DNA of 48,983 nt, taken from contig CACISK010000007.1 in NCBI GenBank assembly GCA_902589315.1, positions 1 to 48,983 on the forward strand. Direction: 5' to 3'. Position 1 is the first letter of the stretch, and each line of letters begins with the position of its first letter. Shown here piece by piece: positions 46,449-48,983 of this stretch. The notes beneath the pieces were generated by a model. It saw only the letters and a list, made by a program, of their open reading frames with translations. It was not told where the DNA came from and searched no databases. The position numbers and the translations under genes are program-made. The DNA comes from an uncultured Pelagibacteraceae bacterium (GTDB taxonomy: Bacteria; Pseudomonadota; Alphaproteobacteria; Pelagibacterales; Pelagibacteraceae).

Positions 46449-46970
46449 TTATCCAATCTTAATCGTGTTAGTATTTACAAATTCGTATTTAGGTATCTCC
46501 ATATTAGTTGGAGCTGGTCCTTTTCTAATTCTACCAGATGTATCATAATGAGAACCATGGCAAGGACAAAACCAACCATCATAATCACCTTTATCTGTTA
46601 ATGGTACACATCCAAGATGAGTACAAATTCCAAGCATCACTAACCATTCAGGATTTTTTGCTCTATCTTCGTCTTTTTCAGGATGCTTAAGATCATTAAT
46701 ATCAACTGTTCTCGCTTTTTTAATTTCATCTTCAGTTCTTCTTTTAATAAAAACTGGTTTACCTCTCCAAAGTACTGTTAAAGACTGTCCAGGTTGCATT
46801 GAACTCACATCTACTTCTGTGCTTGCTAATGCTTTTACAGAGGCATCTGGGTTCATTTGGTCTACTAATGGCCAAACAGCAGCACCTACTCCAACTGCGC
46901 CAGCAGCGGCTGTAGCAGTAAACAAGAAATCTCTTCTGTTGGTCTTTTTTTCGTCTTTTTGGTCTGACAT
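46449..46970 (-). CDS. petA: Rieske iron-sulfur protein of the bc1 complex
   Basis: The Rieske subunit takes the first electron from quinol through a 2Fe-2S cluster. The 173-residue protein has a twin-arginine-type N-terminus ([14 protein letters not shown], 11-24) with an uncleaved membrane anchor, and the two cluster boxes CTHLGC (116-121) and CPCHGS (135-140), giving Cys116, His118, Cys135 and His138 as ligands. It heads the petABC operon on the minus strand, diverging from trmL across a 60-base gap. Regulation by the PetP/PetR-like pair 8 kb away is possible. Confidence 0.97.
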   Translation of the reverse strand: MSDQKDEKKTNRRDFLFTATAAAGAVGVGAAVWPLVDQMNPDASVKALASTEVDVSSMQPGQSLTVLWRGKPVFIKRRTEDEIKKARTVDINDLKHPEKDEDRAKNPEWLVMLGICTHLGCVPLTDKGDYDGWFCPCHGSHYDTSGRIRKGPAPTNMEIPKYEFVNTNTIKIG

Positions 46971-47030
46971 CTTTAATATTTTATATCTTTGGTAATATAT
47001 GATTTCATATAATAAAAAAGAGATATTTCT

Positions 47031-47507
47031 ATGGTAACAATGACACAGAAACCTTTAAAACACGGTCTAAAAGTAGCTTTATATCAGCCAGATATTCCTC
47101 AAAATACAGCTTCAATAATTCGAACTTGTTCTTGCCTTGGGGCTAGTTTAGAAATCATTGAACCTTGTGGGTTTTTATTTAGCGATAAAAGGTTCAAGAG
47201 AGTTGTTATGGATTATTTAGATTACAGTGAAATAAAATTTTACAAGAGCCCTAAAGAATTCTTTGATGAAAATAGTAAAAATAGAGTAGTTTTAATGACG
47301 ACAAAAGCTAGCAAAATTTATACAAAATTTAAATTTAAGCGTGATGATATATTACTCTTTGGCAGGGAAAGTGCAGGTGTTCCAGAAGATGTGCATTCTA
47401 AGGTTAATGAAAGAATTAAAATTCCGATGCTTAAAAATAAAAGATCTTTAAACATTTCAATATCAGTGGCCATAGGTGCTTCAGAATTTATAAGACAGTT
47501 AGATTAA
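47031..47507 (+). CDS. trmL: tRNA (cytidine(34)-2'-O)-methyltransferase
   Basis: TrmL methylates the ribose of the wobble base of certain leucine tRNAs. The 158-residue SPOUT protein has [15 protein letters not shown] (19-33), the [13 protein letters not shown] segment near 116-128 and the C-terminal knot segment [16 protein letters not shown]. An ATG three codons inside (47040) is an alternative start. A TATAAT lies at 47008-47013, but no good -35 is visible. Its TAA is directly followed by the hemF ATG. Confidence 0.92.
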   Translation: MVTMTQKPLKHGLKVALYQPDIPQNTASIIRTCSCLGASLEIIEPCGFLFSDKRFKRVVMDYLDYSEIKFYKSPKEFFDENSKNRVVLMTTKASKIYTKFKFKRDDILLFGRESAGVPEDVHSKVNERIKIPMLKNKRSLNISISVAIGASEFIRQLD

Positions 47508-48332
47508 ATGGATCAATACATAAAAAAAAAATTAGCAAAAAATTGGTTTAAAACTTTGCAAGAAGTGCTTTGTAGAGAAATAGAGGAAAAAGAGAGCAAT
47601 AAAATTAAATTTAAAATTACAAATTGGAATAGAAGTAAAAGTAATGATGAAGGTGGAGGACAATACAGAATTTTAGAAAACGGTAAAATTTTTGATAAAG
47701 TTGGAGTAAATTTTTCAGAAGTTTATGGAAAATTTTCAAACGAATTTAAAAATAAAGTTCCAGGTACAAAAAAGAGTTCTAAATTTTGGGCATCTGGAAT
47801 ATCTGTTGTTATGCATATGAAAAATCCTCATGTGCCTGCAATGCATTTTAACACGAGGTATATAGTTACTTCATTTGGTTGGTTTGGAGGTGGAATGGAT
47901 GTTACACCTTGTATAAAAGATAAGAAATTAGAAAATTGGTTTCATTCAGAACTAAAAAAATCGTGTGATAAACATAACAAAAATTATTATAAAAAATATA
48001 AAAAATGGTGTGATGAATATTTTTATTTACCGCATAGGAAGGAGCCAAGAGGTATTGGCGGAATTTTTTTTGATTATAAAAAAAAAAATTGGGAAAAAGA
48101 TTTTTCATTTGTTAGAGAAGTAGGAATAAGTTTCAAAAACATTTCTAACGAAATAATTGAGAAAAAAAATAAATTAAAATGGTCAATTAAAGATAAAGAA
48201 ATTCAATACAAAAAAAGAGGTAGATATGTTGAATTTAATTTATTACATGATAGGGGGACAAAATTTGGTTTACAAACTGGTGGAAATGTTGAAGCTATAC
48301 TTATGTCATTGCCACCAACCGCTAAATGGTAA
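47508..48332 (+). CDS. hemF: Oxygen-dependent coproporphyrinogen III oxidase
   Basis: HemF decarboxylates coproporphyrinogen III to protoporphyrinogen IX using oxygen in heme synthesis. The 274-residue protein has the hallmark segments SVVMHMKNPHVPAMHFNTR (about 100-118), WFGGGMDVTP (124-133), and the C-terminal RYVEFNLLHDRGTKFGLQ followed by SLPPTAKW. Length is slightly short but complete. It begins at the base after the trmL stop. The oxygen-requiring form, with bc1 genes nearby, fits an aerobic lifestyle. Confidence 0.96.
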   Translation: MDQYIKKKLAKNWFKTLQEVLCREIEEKESNKIKFKITNWNRSKSNDEGGGQYRILENGKIFDKVGVNFSEVYGKFSNEFKNKVPGTKKSSKFWASGISVVMHMKNPHVPAMHFNTRYIVTSFGWFGGGMDVTPCIKDKKLENWFHSELKKSCDKHNKNYYKKYKKWCDEYFYLPHRKEPRGIGGIFFDYKKKNWEKDFSFVREVGISFKNISNEIIEKKNKLKWSIKDKEIQYKKRGRYVEFNLLHDRGTKFGLQTGGNVEAILMSLPPTAKW

Positions 48333-48335
48333 ATT

Positions 48336-48812
48336 ATGGATAAAGAACCAATTACGACTGAAGGATTAGAAAAATTAAAGAGTGAATTAATTTTTTTAAA
48401 AGAAAAAAAGAGACCCGAAATTGTTGCAGCTATTGCTGAAGCAAGATCGCATGGAGATTTAAAGGAAAATGCTGAGTATCATGCTGCAAAAGAACAGCAA
48501 TCACATAACGAGGGAAGAATTCAAGAAGTTGAGGATTTAATTGCGAGAGCAAATGTAATTGATATCACCAAGATTAGTAATGATGGAAAAGTGATATTTG
48601 GATCAACAGTCTACCTGCAAAATTTAGATACAAAAGAAAAAATAAATTACAAAATTGTTGGTAAAGACGAGGCAGATCTAAAACAAAAGCTTCTTTATTT
48701 TCAATCACCAATAGGAAAAGGCCTGATAGGTAAAAATAAAGGCGATCTTGTAGAGATAAATACACCTGCAGGGACAAAAAATTTTGAGATTGTAGACGTA
48801 AAATACGTTTAA
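48336..48812 (+). CDS. greA: Transcription elongation factor GreA
   Basis: GreA enters the RNA polymerase secondary channel and stimulates cleavage of backtracked RNA. The 158-residue protein has the N-terminal coiled coil with [16 protein letters not shown] at its tip (about 38-53) and a C-terminal FKBP-like domain with [14 protein letters not shown] (about 123-136). Length is normal. It follows hemF by three bases and converges with the CCA enzyme gene, the stops overlapping by four bases. Confidence 0.97.
   Translation: MDKEPITTEGLEKLKSELIFLKEKKRPEIVAAIAEARSHGDLKENAEYHAAKEQQSHNEGRIQEVEDLIARANVIDITKISNDGKVIFGSTVYLQNLDTKEKINYKIVGKDEADLKQKLLYFQSPIGKGLIGKNKGDLVEINTPAGTKNFEIVDVKYV
48793..48811 (+). 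terminator. Possible greA terminator hairpin
   Basis: TAGACGTA (48793-48800) can pair with TACGTTTA (48804-48811) around an AAA loop, eight pairs including one G-U, covering the last greA codons and stop. The sequence after it (ATTTGAT, then TTTTT some 14 bases on) is only a weak U tract, so this is a tentative call. Confidence 0.35.
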
Positions 48813-48983
48813 TTTGATAAAACTTTTTCCATATCTTTTTTTGATAAATTAAAATTATTTTCAATCCATTTCATTTCTAAATTTTTTAATTTTTGACCTA
48901 ACTCCCTTCCCTCCTTTAATCCATAATCATTTATTAATAACTGAGCTTTTATTGGAAATTCTGGTTTATCTAATTTTTCAAAG
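48809..48983 (-). CDS. cca: C-terminal end of a CCA-adding enzyme / poly(A) polymerase family protein (partial)
   Basis: The last 57 codons of a minus-strand gene enter from the right edge. The visible end contains [17 protein letters not shown] and [17 protein letters not shown], resembling the C-terminal RNA-binding helices of alphaproteobacterial class II tRNA nucleotidyltransferases (pattern FP-x-x-G-x-DL, LG-x-x-L-x-x-LE-x-x-W). The catalytic head lies outside the window, so CCA-adding and poly(A)-adding functions cannot be separated. Its stop overlaps the greA stop by four bases. Two tRNA genes in this window already encode CCA, so a repair role would fit. Confidence 0.7.
   Translation of the reverse strand, partial: FEKLDKPEFPIKAQLLINDYGLKEGRELGQKLKNLEMKWIENNFNLSKKDMEKVLSN

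Noticed and set aside
1-48983. Mobile elements, prophage, CRISPR or defence genes
   Set aside because: No transposase, integrase, phage structural gene, regularly spaced repeat or Cas-like protein is visible; gene content and base composition look uniform apart from the rplY tail.

Overview
The window is a very AT-rich, tightly packed bacterial chromosome segment. Gene families, gene order (yqeY-dnaG-rpoD opposite carAB, lgt-midA-pgeF, ilvE next to petP-petR, petABC) and extreme compaction point to an alphaproteobacterium of the SAR11/Pelagibacterales type. That placement is inference from content and style; no 16S rRNA is present. I see no prophage, insertion sequence, CRISPR array or resistance island. 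Nearly everything is core housekeeping.

Left part (1-9.8 kb, minus strand): a division and cell wall cluster read from a promoter near 9.79 kb in the order mraZ, ftsZ, rsmH, ftsL, ftsI, murE-murF (one fused gene), mraY, murD (cut by the window edge). ftsZ sits second, not last, and three TGGG boxes at a 10-base period lie on the promoter. RNase P RNA (9.85-10.2 kb) and a cytosolic-looking amidase lie upstream. From 11 to 13.5 kb come outer-membrane lipid transport genes mlaA and mlaC, a CIA30-domain exported protein and a small membrane protein.

Middle part: a CAU tRNA and an odd tRNA-Val(GAC), then rpoD, dnaG and yqeY (minus), with carA-carB diverging. A 2OG-Fe(II) oxygenase-like gene is paired with an ELM1-like gene, opposite trxB, an extended SDR, a small membrane protein and a PsiE-like gene. 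Aspartate aminotransferase lies opposite a run of overlapping genes: uvrB, pteridine-reductase-like SDR, secreted alpha/beta hydrolase, folB, uvrC, pgsA.

Right part: ilvE diverges from a MarR regulator, an OmpR-type response regulator and a histidine kinase (PetP/PetR-like). Then come ubiK-like, lgt-midA-pgeF, prs, rplY, pth, ychF, the cytochrome bc1 genes petABC (minus), trmL, hemF, greA and the 3' end of a CCA-adding enzyme gene.

The most unusual things are the tRNA-Val with rewired D and T loops whose first base is the last base of the rpoD stop codon, the MraZ-box promoter with the rearranged division cluster, the missing zinc ligands of DnaG, and seven convergent gene pairs that all have two or fewer bases between stop codons. 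I found no clearly new multi-gene system; the least explained gene sets are the oxygenase/ELM1 pair and the SDR/membrane/PsiE trio.
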